Positions 16,361 through 25,391 of a DNA stretch of 64,000 bases are shown in pieces. The position numbers were made by a program, and so were the translations under genes. This stretch comes from Streptococcus ruminantium. Lineage in GTDB: Bacteria > Bacillota > Bacilli > Lactobacillales > Streptococcaceae. The stretch is taken from the NCBI RefSeq assembly GCF_003609975.1, contig NZ_AP018400.1:253501-317500 (forward strand), given 5' to 3'. Position 1 is the first letter of the stretch; every line of letters begins with the position of its first letter. The notes under the pieces are model-generated. The model was not told where the DNA came from. It ran no database searches and saw only the letters and a list, made by a program, of their open reading frames with translations.

Positions 16361-18041
16361 GGAACAAGAACAATACTCAACTGGAATGCTCATTTTACGA
16401 CTTTTGAAATCGATGAAGCATCTCCTATCTTGGATTGGTCTGGCAGTTTGTTTTGCTGTTCTTGGACAGGTTGTGACAGTGGCAATTCCAGTTATTTTGG
16501 TTTCCCTAGCATTTGCTGGTCTTGCTGGGCAGAAAATTTCCATGATGTGGCTAGTCTTGCTCCTAGTCTTGGCTCTCCTACGAGGAGCCTTTCGCTATGG
16601 AGAACATTATTTTGGACACTACGTAGCTTTTCATACCTTAGCCACCTATCGTAAGACGGTATTTGCCAAATTACGCCGTCTAGCACCTGCTAAGTTGGAT
16701 AGACAGGATGGTGGTCAGCTACTCAAAATGATTAGTGAAGACATTGAGGCTTTGGAGGTCTTTTTTGCCCATACCCTCGCTCCTATTTGTACAGGAGTAT
16801 TAGCAGCAGTTGGCTTGGCTATCTATTTTGGTGTAGCCGACTGGAAATTAGCCCTTCTTGCTCTGCTAACATATGTTTTTTTAGCTATTTTTATTCCAGT
16901 TTGGTTTGCCAAGGGATTGGAATCTTTACTTTATCAACAAAGTATGAGTCGTAAACAGTACGTTTCTTACTTTATCGAAGGTTTGAAGGGGATGAAAGAC
17001 TTGCTCCAGTTTCAGCAAACAGAACAACATTTTTCGGTCTTAGCTACTAAGAGTCAGCAGGTCAATCAGCAAGAGCGGGAGGTAGCGCAGACCAACTTTA
17101 TGCAATACACACTATCTTTTTTGGTAGTAGGACTGTCGGTTTTAGGTTTTGCAGGACTTATATTTGACTTGGTGGGAAGAGGTCAGTTGGACTTAGGTAG
17201 AGGGGTGGAACTTCTCTTGGCTTTTACGAGTTCTTTTGCCCCTTTCTTGGAACTTAGTCGGCTCCCACTTGGTTTTAAGCGAGCTATGAATGCAGGGCGT
17301 CATGTTTATGGGCTGCTGGATGAACCTGAAGCTGAGCAGACGGGGCAGCAAGTTTCGGTGACGGTGGATGAAATTGTGATCTCCGACTTGGATTTTGACT
17401 ACGATGAGCGTGAGACAGGCCTTTTTCGAGAGCTGTCTGTAATTTTTTGCCAGCCAGGAATTATTGGTCTGGTTGGCAAATCTGGAGCAGGAAAATCAAC
17501 GCTGATGAAACTCATCATGCGCTGGTATGATTGGCAATCAGGCCAGATTTGCTTATCGGGAATAGATAGTCGTCAAATAGACAAGCGACACTTACAAGGT
17601 TCCTTTGCCTACGTGCCACAAGTGCCACAGATTTTTAAACAAACTATTCGGGAAAATCTTATCTTGGGTCGAACAGATGTGTCGGATGAGGAAATCTTGG
17701 AACTGGCTGAAAAATGTTATATGAAGGAACGTATTTTGGCGGCACCACAAGGCTTGGATACGGTGGTTCAATCGGCTGGGGATTTTTCTGCCGGTGAGGG
17801 TCAGCGATTGGAACTTATGCGAGCTCTTTTAAAAGGAGCGGATTGTTATATTTTTGACGAGCCAACCAGTAACCTAGATTCCTTGAACGAGGCACGTTTT
17901 ATCCAGTTAATCAAGGAATATTGTGAGGGCATGGTATTCTTGATTTCTCATAGAAGTTCAACCATGGCTTGTGCGGATCATATCTTGCGCTTGGAAGATG
18001 GACAGTTATTCTCGTCAAAAGAGGAAATGGTGTGTCGTTAA
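16353..18041 (+). CDS. ABC transporter, fused membrane and ATPase domains (half 2)
   Basis: A 562-residue half-transporter with a membrane domain at about 20-300 and an ATPase with Walker A GKSGAGKST (about 373), signature FSAGEGQRLE (about 478) and Walker B CYIFDEPTSNLD. The signature departs from LSGGQ at its first and fourth positions. Together with the degenerate signature of half 1, this suggests asymmetric ATP sites. It overlaps half 1 by 8 bp. A CydCD identity was considered, but no cydAB genes are nearby. The most likely role is export or siderophore-type uptake with the ECF module that follows. Confidence 0.85.
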   Translation: MDKEQEQYSTGMLILRLLKSMKHLLSWIGLAVCFAVLGQVVTVAIPVILVSLAFAGLAGQKISMMWLVLLLVLALLRGAFRYGEHYFGHYVAFHTLATYRKTVFAKLRRLAPAKLDRQDGGQLLKMISEDIEALEVFFAHTLAPICTGVLAAVGLAIYFGVADWKLALLALLTYVFLAIFIPVWFAKGLESLLYQQSMSRKQYVSYFIEGLKGMKDLLQFQQTEQHFSVLATKSQQVNQQEREVAQTNFMQYTLSFLVVGLSVLGFAGLIFDLVGRGQLDLGRGVELLLAFTSSFAPFLELSRLPLGFKRAMNAGRHVYGLLDEPEAEQTGQQVSVTVDEIVISDLDFDYDERETGLFRELSVIFCQPGIIGLVGKSGAGKSTLMKLIMRWYDWQSGQICLSGIDSRQIDKRHLQGSFAYVPQVPQIFKQTIRENLILGRTDVSDEEILELAEKCYMKERILAAPQGLDTVVQSAGDFSAGEGQRLELMRALLKGADCYIFDEPTSNLDSLNEARFIQLIKEYCEGMVFLISHRSSTMACADHILRLEDGQLFSSKEEMVCR

Positions 18042-18255
18042 TTTGACCTGATAAGAAAAATCTTTTTTAAATATTTTTAGTTTGCACTTTAACACAGGGG
18101 AGGGATAGGAGAGTTCTTGTATTTTTTAACAGGACTTTATCTGCTTCATTTTCCCGCCTTCGATACCCCGCTTTTTCATTTCTTAACGATGACTTTTCTG
18201 ACGTGACAGTCGAAACTAGTTTAATTGTATAGAGTATTTGGTAAAGGAAAGATAT

Positions 18256-18849
18256 ATGAACAAGTTAAAAGTAAAAGATTTGATGGTAACAGGGGCATTT
18301 TCCGCCCTCTACTTTGTTTGTGTTGGTTTAGGAACCTTGCTAAGTCTAGTTTTTGACCAAACAGGTAATATGATGTATGCTCCTGCTGGAGCTGCCCTTT
18401 TGGCGGGGCCAGTCTATATGTTATTGGTAGCTAAGGTTAATAAGTTTGGAGCCATTAGTTTGGTCGGAGCTGTAATGGCAACCTTTTTCTTCCTGTCTGG
18501 CTATATGACTGCTGCTTTTTTACCTAGTTTGACTTTTGGTTTACTAGCTGAATTGGTGGCAAAATGCGGACACTACAAACAGAGATGGAGCAACCTTCTA
18601 AGCTATATCATTTTCTCCTTTGGTAATTTAGGTCCGATTTTTCTCATGTGGTTTATGAGAGAAGCTTATGAGGCCAATCTCTTAGCACGTGGGAAATCTG
18701 CTGAGTATGTGGCCCGTGTGATGTTAGATTTTACCCCGGCAAATGCCCTCTGGTTATCCACTACGATTGTTTTAACTGCGGTTGTTGGTGGTCTATTCGG
18801 TCAGTATCTCCTCCAACGCTATTTCAAGCAATCAGGTCTGGTATCATGA
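18256..18849 (+). CDS. ECF transporter substrate-binding (S) component, Trep_Strep/MptD-like
   Basis: A 197-residue membrane protein with about six hydrophobic helices, starting MNKLKVKDLMVTGAFSALY. The opening and length fit the TIGR02185-type (Trep_Strep) S components. ATG 18256 follows AAAGGAAAG by 6 bp; an upstream TTG has no ribosome site. The stop overlaps the next start by ATGA, so translation is coupled to the T component. The substrate of this family is not established; linkage to the preceding ABC pair and a MATE exporter suggests a metal chelate or small cofactor. A 214-bp gap separates it from half 2. Confidence 0.85.
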   Translation: MNKLKVKDLMVTGAFSALYFVCVGLGTLLSLVFDQTGNMMYAPAGAALLAGPVYMLLVAKVNKFGAISLVGAVMATFFFLSGYMTAAFLPSLTFGLLAELVAKCGHYKQRWSNLLSYIIFSFGNLGPIFLMWFMREAYEANLLARGKSAEYVARVMLDFTPANALWLSTTIVLTAVVGGLFGQYLLQRYFKQSGLVS

Positions 18850-19505
18850 AACTAGATGCTCGTACCAAAATCATATTGGTCATTTTTGCTAGTTTTACCT
18901 ATAGTATGCGTTTGACCATCTTAGTAAATACCTTGCTGGTCCTTGGATTTAGCCTACTTTTCTGGTTTTCAGGAAAGAAAAAAATAGCAGTTATCAGTCC
19001 AATAACTTATATTAGCTTGTGGAATCTATCCTATCTACCTTTTTTACCAGCTTGGTTGGCGCACTTGTTGGTGGTATTGACATATATATGGCCTCCCCTC
19101 TTAGCCGGTCATCTGCTTTTGATGACCACCAGTAGTTATGAACTTATCCATGGCTTACGAAAGTGGCATTTGCCTGAGGTTTTTCTTTTAACACTAGGAG
19201 TCATGTTTCGTTTTCTACCAGCCATTAAGCAAGATGCTCGTATCATTCATGCTTCCTTGAGGAGTAGGGGAATTTTTTTGCGAAAAAGGGATATTTTTTA
19301 CCGTCCCCATCAATACCTAGAATACTTCTTTGTCCCTTTGATGATGTCACTGTTGCGAACGGCTCAGGAACTTACTATAGCCAGTCTTACCAAAGGTTTG
19401 GCGATGTCTAGAAAGCCACACGAGTTTGTCACATCATCTTGGACTGTGCTAGATTGGAGTCTTTGCCTATGTTGTCTCGGTTTTCTTATTCTTGTCCGGC
19501 TCTAA
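18846..19505 (+). CDS. ECF transporter transmembrane (T) component
   Basis: A 219-residue CbiQ/EcfT-like protein with four or five hydrophobic segments in the first 125 residues and the coupling motifs of T components: ASLRSRGI (about 136-143) and a second Ala-Ser-Leu-Thr-Lys-Gly motif near residue 182. These contact the ATPase subunits. It overlaps the S component by 4 bp and the ATPase gene by 37 bp, so this is a dedicated (group I type) ECF module, not one using the shared housekeeping EcfAAT. Confidence 0.88.
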   Translation: MKLDARTKIILVIFASFTYSMRLTILVNTLLVLGFSLLFWFSGKKKIAVISPITYISLWNLSYLPFLPAWLAHLLVVLTYIWPPLLAGHLLLMTTSSYELIHGLRKWHLPEVFLLTLGVMFRFLPAIKQDARIIHASLRSRGIFLRKRDIFYRPHQYLEYFFVPLMMSLLRTAQELTIASLTKGLAMSRKPHEFVTSSWTVLDWSLCLCCLGFLILVRL

Positions 19506-20902
19506 CTGTGAGGAATCTGGAATTGACCTATCCAGGTTCTTGCAAATCTGCTCTGTCTATTTCTGAATTGACCATTCCAAAAGGAGAATGTGTTGTCTTA
19601 TGTGGTCAGAGCGGATCTGGGAAGTCCAGTTTTCTAAAAGTGCTGAATGGTTTGGTACCTGAATATTCTCCAGCAACCCTGTCCGGTCAAATCACCTTAA
19701 ACCAAACTCCGCTCGGTCAATTGGGAGTGGAAGAACTCTCCTATCATGTGGCTTCGGTTTTTCAAAATCCTTCTACTCAGTTCTTTCATAGTCATGTCCT
19801 TCAGGAGTTGGTGTTTCCCTGTGAAAATCAGGGGATGGCTAGGGCAGATATTGAGAAGCGATTGGCTTGGGTCAATCGCCTATTTCAGCTAGAATCTTTT
19901 TATACCCGAAAAATTTCTAGCCTATCGGGTGGTCAACAGCAGCGTTTAGCCTTGGCTGTCGCAGCTATGCAAGGGGCGGATTTATTGGTTTTAGATGAGC
20001 CGACCGCCAATCTGGATAAAGCAGGCATCGCCATGGTTCAGGAAGCCTTACAGGCATTGAAAGAGCAAGGAAAAACGATTATGATTGCGGAGCATCGATT
20101 GTCCTATTTGAACCAATTAGCGGATCGCTATTTGTATTTTCATGATGGTTGCTTGGCTTTGGATATGAGGGGAGAGGAGTTTCTGTCCCAGTCAGATGAA
20201 GAGAGACAGAAACGCGGATTACGTCGTCTTATGCCAACTACTTTTCGTTGGGAGACACCAATACAGTCTAGTCAGAGTCGTTCAGTGGGCATTGGCTTGT
20301 CCATCCAGCAATTATCTGTCCGACAAGGACAAAAAGAGTTATTCTACATTGAACAGTTGGAGATGACTGCAGGTCAGATAGTTGGTTTGATCGGCCCAAA
20401 TGGTTCGGGGAAAACGAGCTTGGCTCGTTATCTGGTTGGGCTCCTTGAAGAGAAATCATCTACGATTAAGTGGCAGGGTCAAGCCTTAACCGCTCACCAA
20501 AGGTTGGAGAAGACATCCTTGGTCATGCAGGATGTTCGACTTCAGCTTTTTGCAGAAAGCGTAGACCGAGAGCTTATGCTCGGAAAGAAGGTCCGGTCTA
20601 TTGATGAAAACTTGGTGACTCGATTTGGTTTGGTTGATTTGCTGGATAGACACCCAGTAAGTTTATCAGGTGGTGAGCAGCAACGAGTTATGTTAGTTGC
20701 CAGCTTATTGGCGGATAAAGATATTTTTATTTTTGATGAACCAACCAGTGGATTGGATTTAAAACAGATGGAACAAGTAGCTCAGGCCTTGTTGGACTTG
20801 AAAAAAGAAAATACGCTGGTCTTGCTTATTTCTCATGATGAGGAATTATTGGAGTTAGTTTGTGATAAAATAGTGGATATTAAACAGTTGAAGTCTAGAT
20901 AA
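19469..20902 (+). CDS. ECF transporter duplicated ATPase (A and A' fused)
   Basis: A 477-residue protein with two ABC ATPase domains. Domain 1: Walker A GQSGSGKSS (about 45), signature LSGGQQQR (about 151), Walker B LLVLDEPTANLD. Domain 2: GPNGSGKTS (about 309), LSGGEQQR (about 398), IFDEPTSGLD. Both look catalytically complete. The chosen start, ATG 19469, lies within the end of the T gene; an upstream TTG at 19439 is less likely. The TAATG overlap with the next gene implies co-translation. Function: energising the ECF S/T complex in the membrane. Confidence 0.9.
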   Translation: MLSRFSYSCPALTVRNLELTYPGSCKSALSISELTIPKGECVVLCGQSGSGKSSFLKVLNGLVPEYSPATLSGQITLNQTPLGQLGVEELSYHVASVFQNPSTQFFHSHVLQELVFPCENQGMARADIEKRLAWVNRLFQLESFYTRKISSLSGGQQQRLALAVAAMQGADLLVLDEPTANLDKAGIAMVQEALQALKEQGKTIMIAEHRLSYLNQLADRYLYFHDGCLALDMRGEEFLSQSDEERQKRGLRRLMPTTFRWETPIQSSQSRSVGIGLSIQQLSVRQGQKELFYIEQLEMTAGQIVGLIGPNGSGKTSLARYLVGLLEEKSSTIKWQGQALTAHQRLEKTSLVMQDVRLQLFAESVDRELMLGKKVRSIDENLVTRFGLVDLLDRHPVSLSGGEQQRVMLVASLLADKDIFIFDEPTSGLDLKQMEQVAQALLDLKKENTLVLLISHDEELLELVCDKIVDIKQLKSR

Positions 20903-22170
20903 TGAAAAAACAAACCTACAAAGAAATTTTAACGATTGCCTTGCCGAGTATGGCTGAAAATATTCTTCAGACATCTATGGGAATGGCAGATTCCTATCTG
21001 GTCGCTATTTTAGGGACAGTTGCTTTATCAGGAGTTGCTCTTGCCAATAATATTCTTGCTGTTTATCAAGCGGTTTTTATTGCCCTAGCAGCGGCTGTGT
21101 CCTCTTGCTTGGCTCGGACTGTGGGGCAAAATAAGCTGGAAGAGGTCGGACGTGTTATTGGCGAGAGTTTGAAGGTGACACTATTTATCAGCCTTTTGCT
21201 AGGTCTTCTGTCAATTCTTGCTGGTCCCAGTCTGCTTGCAATCTTGGGAGCAGATCTTGAGGTGGGACGGACTGGCGGTCTTTACTTGATATTGGTCGGT
21301 GGAGGCATTGTTTTCCTTGCCTTGTCAACCACTCTTAGTGCTATTCTGCGGTCGTTAGGTCAACCTCGCCTGCCTATGTATATTGGTTTGTTGACGAATC
21401 TTCTTAATATTCTCCTATCGGCTGTCTCAGTTTTTATTTTCCATGCAGGTGTAGCAGGAGTTGCTATTGGGACAATTCTATCACGATTGCTTGCCTGTTT
21501 ACTTCTTTGGATGCGGTTGCCAGTCTTTCCAACAGACTGGACCTGGTCCATAGATAGAACATTACTAGAACTTGCCTTACCTGCAACCAGTGAACGCTTG
21601 ATGATGCGAGCAGGAGATGTGATGGTTGTGTCTCTCATCACCAGCTTGGGAACAACTGTTTTAGCGGGAAATGCTATTGGAGAAACCTTGACTCAATTTA
21701 ATTATATGCCTGCTTTGGGGGTTGCTACTGCAACTCTTATCTTGGTAGCCCGGCACAGAGAGGACAAAGAGACGATTCATCATATTTATCGAACCAGTCT
21801 CAGTCTAGCCCTTGTTTTAATGTTTTTAATAGCTGGGTTAATTTACCTAGTCGGTCCCTCTTTGATTGGATTTTATACCAAGAATAGTCAGGTTAGTCTA
21901 GTTAGCCAAACGGTCTTATTATATTCCTTTCTGGGAGTTCCTTTCACTGCAGGCACTCTTATTTTAACTGCTCTTTGGCAAGGTCTTGGAAATGCACGTC
22001 TTCCTTTTTATTCAACTAGCTGTGGAATGTGGTTGATCAGAATTGGTATAGCTTATATCTTAATGACAGTTTTTCAGATTGGATTTCATGCCATCTGGAT
22101 AGGGACCAATTTAGATAATGCTTTTCGAGCAGGATTTTTATATTTTCGATATAGGCGAAAAAATAGATAA
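20902..22170 (+). CDS. MATE family efflux transporter
   Basis: A 422-residue, twelve-helix membrane protein with the MATE opening LTIALPSMAENILQTSMGMAD and a duplicated six-helix layout. MATE proteins export cationic or amphipathic compounds with Na+ or H+. It is the last gene of the transport operon, sharing one base with the ATPase stop, and a bidirectional hairpin follows. In siderophore-type loci a MATE exporter often secretes the chelator, but no synthesis genes are present here, so any chelator would be foreign or exported for another reason. Confidence 0.88.
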   Translation: MKKQTYKEILTIALPSMAENILQTSMGMADSYLVAILGTVALSGVALANNILAVYQAVFIALAAAVSSCLARTVGQNKLEEVGRVIGESLKVTLFISLLLGLLSILAGPSLLAILGADLEVGRTGGLYLILVGGGIVFLALSTTLSAILRSLGQPRLPMYIGLLTNLLNILLSAVSVFIFHAGVAGVAIGTILSRLLACLLLWMRLPVFPTDWTWSIDRTLLELALPATSERLMMRAGDVMVVSLITSLGTTVLAGNAIGETLTQFNYMPALGVATATLILVARHREDKETIHHIYRTSLSLALVLMFLIAGLIYLVGPSLIGFYTKNSQVSLVSQTVLLYSFLGVPFTAGTLILTALWQGLGNARLPFYSTSCGMWLIRIGIAYILMTVFQIGFHAIWIGTNLDNAFRAGFLYFRYRRKNR

Positions 22171-22259
22171 TGGATTTAGTTTTCTTTAAGTTACAGGTTG
22201 TATACTATACCCAAGCTAGAGATAGCGAACAATTTTCTTTTTCATAATAAATCTCCTAG

Positions 22260-22287
22260 AAAACAGTTGGTTGCGGCCAACTGTTTT
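22260..22287. terminator. Terminator between transport operon and mevalonate operon
   Basis: A perfect 11-bp stem, AAAACAGTTGG (22260-22270) and CCAACTGTTTT (22277-22287), loop TTGCGG. Confidence 0.8.
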
Positions 22288-22347
22288 CGTGTCTTCTATT
22301 CTTTTGTAAAAATGGTATAATAGAATTGATTGTATAAGGAGAAGATT

Positions 22348-23274
22348 ATGACAGCAGTAGGAAAATCGACAGGAAAGATTATTTTAATGGGGGAGCATTC
22401 GGTGGTCTATGGACAGCCGGCTATTGCTATGCCTTTTTCTGCTGTGGAGATTACTGCAAGGGTCACTGCTCAAGGAGATGCTCTGAGCGTTACCTGTGAC
22501 TTTTACAAGGGCCTGGTTCATAAGATGCCCAAAATTTGGGAAGGGCTTAAGCATGCCATTCGTTTTTCTCTCTACCGTATTGGAGCACCGACAGATCCGG
22601 CGATTCATATTGAAATCACCTCAACGATTCCAGCGGAGCGAGGAATGGGTTCCAGTGCAGCGGTAGCTGTTGCGGTTGCCCGTGCCCTCTTTGCTTATTA
22701 TAAAAAAGAACTGATGGACAGCGAATTATGGGATATTGTCCAGTCGTCGGAAAAGATTGCGCATGGGAATCCCTCAGGCATTGATGCAGCAACAACTAGC
22801 GGAAACTCTCCTATCTTTTTTATCAAACATCAATCCATCGAGCCTCTCCATCTTCATCTCCACGCATACTTAGTTGTGGCGGATACGGGAGTGACTGGTA
22901 ATACCCTAGAAGCAATTTCAGATGTCGCAGTTTTATTGAAGGAAAAGCCAGAGGCCATACAGTTGATTGACGAATTGGGGAGCTTAGCTAAAGATGCCAA
23001 AGAGGCTTTGGCCAAAGATCAAGCAGAGCTTCTAGGTAGAAAAATGAGTCGAGCCCATGTGCTTTTACAAGAATTAGGTGTGTCTGATCCCAGCCTGGAT
23101 CAACTAGTGACTCTGGCTCAACAAGCAGGTGCGCTCGGTGCTAAATTAACAGGTGGTGGACGTGGCGGCTGTATGATTGCTCTTGCTAGGACAATAGAAG
23201 ATGCTCAGTTTATTGTTCAAGCTTTGTCACAAGCAGGTGCACGCCAGACATGGATACAATATTTAGGAGAATAA
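22348..23274 (+). CDS. mvaK1: Mevalonate kinase
   Basis: A 308-residue GHMP kinase that phosphorylates mevalonate to 5-phosphomevalonate. The substrate start GKIILMGEHSVVYG, the ATP loop ERGMGSSAAVAVA and the C-terminal KLTGGGRGGCMIAL are the three GHMP motifs. ATG 22348 follows AAGGAGAAG; the longer frame to 22330 lacks a ribosome site. TATAAT at 22316-22321 is a likely -10. First gene of the isoprenoid operon mvaK1-mvaD-mvaK2-fni. The upstream mevalonate genes (mvaA, mvaS) are not in the window. Confidence 0.95.
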   Translation: MTAVGKSTGKIILMGEHSVVYGQPAIAMPFSAVEITARVTAQGDALSVTCDFYKGLVHKMPKIWEGLKHAIRFSLYRIGAPTDPAIHIEITSTIPAERGMGSSAAVAVAVARALFAYYKKELMDSELWDIVQSSEKIAHGNPSGIDAATTSGNSPIFFIKHQSIEPLHLHLHAYLVVADTGVTGNTLEAISDVAVLLKEKPEAIQLIDELGSLAKDAKEALAKDQAELLGRKMSRAHVLLQELGVSDPSLDQLVTLAQQAGALGAKLTGGGRGGCMIALARTIEDAQFIVQALSQAGARQTWIQYLGE

Positions 23275-23275
23275 G

Positions 23276-24301
23276 ATGAATCAGAAAATCGGTATCGCCC
23301 GTGCCCATACCAACATTGCTTTGATAAAATATTGGGGTAAACGAGACAAGGAATTGTTTCTTCCCAAGAATTCAAGCTTGTCCCTGACTCTGGCTGCCTT
23401 TTATACAGATACCAAAGTTATCTTTGATACAGCATTGACAGCAGATGAGTTTTATCTCAATGAAAAATTACAAAATGAAAAAGAAATTTTTAAAATTTCT
23501 CGATTTTTGGATTTGTTTCGCGAATATATAGGTGAGAGGACTTTTGCCCGAGTGGAGAGTCTGAATTTTGTTCCAACAGCAGCAGGTTTAGCTAGCTCAG
23601 CATCAGCTTTTGCGGCTTTAGCATTGGCGACTACCACAGCCTTAGGCATCAATTTGTCACCTGCCCAGCTCTCAACCTTTGCCCGTAGAGGCTCAGGGTC
23701 TAGCACCCGTAGCTTGTTTGGTGGATTTGTTGAATGGGATATGGGAACAAGTTCAGAAGATTCTATGGCTCATCCGATTGATGATGCAGATTGGGATATT
23801 GGTATGTTGGTACTTGCTGTTGATACTGGTCCTAAAAAAATTGCTAGCCGAGAAGGAATGGAGCATACGGTAGCTAGTTCTCCCTTTTATCAAGCTTGGG
23901 TGGAGACGGCCCGGTCTGACCTAGAAGATATAAAAAAGGCTATTGCATCCCGAGATTTTGAGAAAGTTGGTCAAATTACAGAGCATAATGGCATGAAGAT
24001 GCATGCCACAACCCTATCTGCCAACCCACCTTTTACCTATTGGTCAGCCGACAGTCTGCTTGCCCAAGAAGCTGTCCGTCAGGTCCGTGAGGAAAGAGGA
24101 CTATCCGCCTATATGACTATGGATGCCGGGCCTAACGTCAAAGTTCTCTGTCGAGCAAGTCAGATGGATGAGTTGGTGGAAGCTCTGTCTCATGTATTTC
24201 CTAAAGAAAAAATCATTACCAGCTTACCAGGTCCTGCTGCTCATGTCTTGACGGAGAAAGCTTGGCAGGCTTCCCAAGCCACATTTAAAAAAGGATTCTA
24301 G
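23276..24301 (+). CDS. mvaD: Diphosphomevalonate decarboxylase
   Basis: A 341-residue GHMP-family enzyme forming isopentenyl diphosphate from diphosphomevalonate with ATP. Typical blocks are ARAHTNIALIKYWGKRD at the N-terminus, PTAAGLASSASAFAAL as the ATP loop, and MDAGPNVKVL with the catalytic Asp. It starts 1 bp after the mvaK1 stop, and its stop is followed after 1 bp by mvaK2, so tight translational coupling is expected. Confidence 0.96.
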   Translation: MNQKIGIARAHTNIALIKYWGKRDKELFLPKNSSLSLTLAAFYTDTKVIFDTALTADEFYLNEKLQNEKEIFKISRFLDLFREYIGERTFARVESLNFVPTAAGLASSASAFAALALATTTALGINLSPAQLSTFARRGSGSSTRSLFGGFVEWDMGTSSEDSMAHPIDDADWDIGMLVLAVDTGPKKIASREGMEHTVASSPFYQAWVETARSDLEDIKKAIASRDFEKVGQITEHNGMKMHATTLSANPPFTYWSADSLLAQEAVRQVREERGLSAYMTMDAGPNVKVLCRASQMDELVEALSHVFPKEKIITSLPGPAAHVLTEKAWQASQATFKKGF

Positions 24302-24302
24302 T

Positions 24303-25382
24303 ATGAGAGCTCAAGTAAGTGTACCGGGCAAGCTCTTTCTGGCCGGAGAGTATGCAGTAGTGGAGGCAGGTTACCCAGCTATTATTGCAGCGGTTAATCA
24401 ATACCTGACTGTCAGTGTTGAAGAAGCAATGCAAGGGACGATTCATTCTAGCCAGCAGCCAGATGTCTATCTGGCTTGGAATCGTCAGGATCAGAAAATC
24501 CATGTCCAAGGAGATAATCCCTACCAACTAATTACGATGGCTGTTCAAGTAACGGAGGCCTATCTGTACACTAAAGGAGTCGCTTGTCAAGGTTTTTACG
24601 CCCTGGATATACAGTCTGAGCTAGATAACCAAAGCTCAGGCACCAAATACGGTCTAGGTTCATCCGGTGCAGTAACGGTAGCAACAGTCAAGGCAATCCT
24701 TGCCTATTATGGCTATAGACCAGATAAGCTCCTAGTTTATAAATTAGCAGCTCTAACTCAAGCTAAATTAGGAATGAAAGGATCCTTTGGGGATTTGGCA
24801 GCTTCAAGCTTTGGTGGCTTGGTTGCCTATCATTCTTTGGATCGTTCGTGGCTTTTTAAGAAAATGGCAGAGCTATCCGTGGTAGATTTGGTTGAGCTAG
24901 ACTGGAAAGATCTATCTATTTGCCCTATTTATCTACCTAAGGAGTTGGACCTTGTAGTAGGCTGGACAGGTTCGGCTGCCTCGACAGACCATCTGATTTC
25001 GCAGATGGAAGACCAAAAGAATCAAACTGAAAAAGAAGCTATTTATAGTCGGTTTTTGGTCGCTTCTAAGGAATGCGTTGAACAGTTTATTTTTGCCTGT
25101 CAGACAGAAAATCAAGCACTTGTTTGTCAGGCGATAACAGAGAACCGTAAGTTGCTACGAGAATTTTCTACAAGTATGGGATTGGTGATTGAAACACCTA
25201 AACTAAGCCAACTATGTAACTTGGCTCAAGCTTATGGGGCGGTAGCCAAATCATCAGGTGCAGGCGGTGGCGATTGTGGCATTAGCTTGGTGAATAGTCA
25301 GAAACAAAAAGCAGCAATAGAGGAAGCTTGGCGACAAGTCGGTATTTTTCCACTCCCTCTAAGAATTTCAAATGAAGAATAA
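24303..25382 (+). CDS. mvaK2: Phosphomevalonate kinase
   Basis: A 359-residue GHMP kinase that makes 5-diphosphomevalonate. PGKLFLAGEYAVVEAGYPA is the N-terminal motif, YGLGSSGAVTVATV the ATP-binding motif, and KSSGAGGGDCGISL the C-terminal glycine loop. Length is normal for Gram-positive MvaK2. It lies between mvaD and fni with 1 and 9 bp gaps. An ATG immediately after the mvaD stop is the only good start. Confidence 0.95.
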   Translation: MRAQVSVPGKLFLAGEYAVVEAGYPAIIAAVNQYLTVSVEEAMQGTIHSSQQPDVYLAWNRQDQKIHVQGDNPYQLITMAVQVTEAYLYTKGVACQGFYALDIQSELDNQSSGTKYGLGSSGAVTVATVKAILAYYGYRPDKLLVYKLAALTQAKLGMKGSFGDLAASSFGGLVAYHSLDRSWLFKKMAELSVVDLVELDWKDLSICPIYLPKELDLVVGWTGSAASTDHLISQMEDQKNQTEKEAIYSRFLVASKECVEQFIFACQTENQALVCQAITENRKLLREFSTSMGLVIETPKLSQLCNLAQAYGAVAKSSGAGGGDCGISLVNSQKQKAAIEEAWRQVGIFPLPLRISNEE

Positions 25383-25391
25383 GGAGAAACG

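Noticed and set aside
14591..18041. CydCD glutathione/cysteine exporter
   Set aside because: No cydAB genes nearby, and linkage to ECF and MATE genes favours a different transport role.
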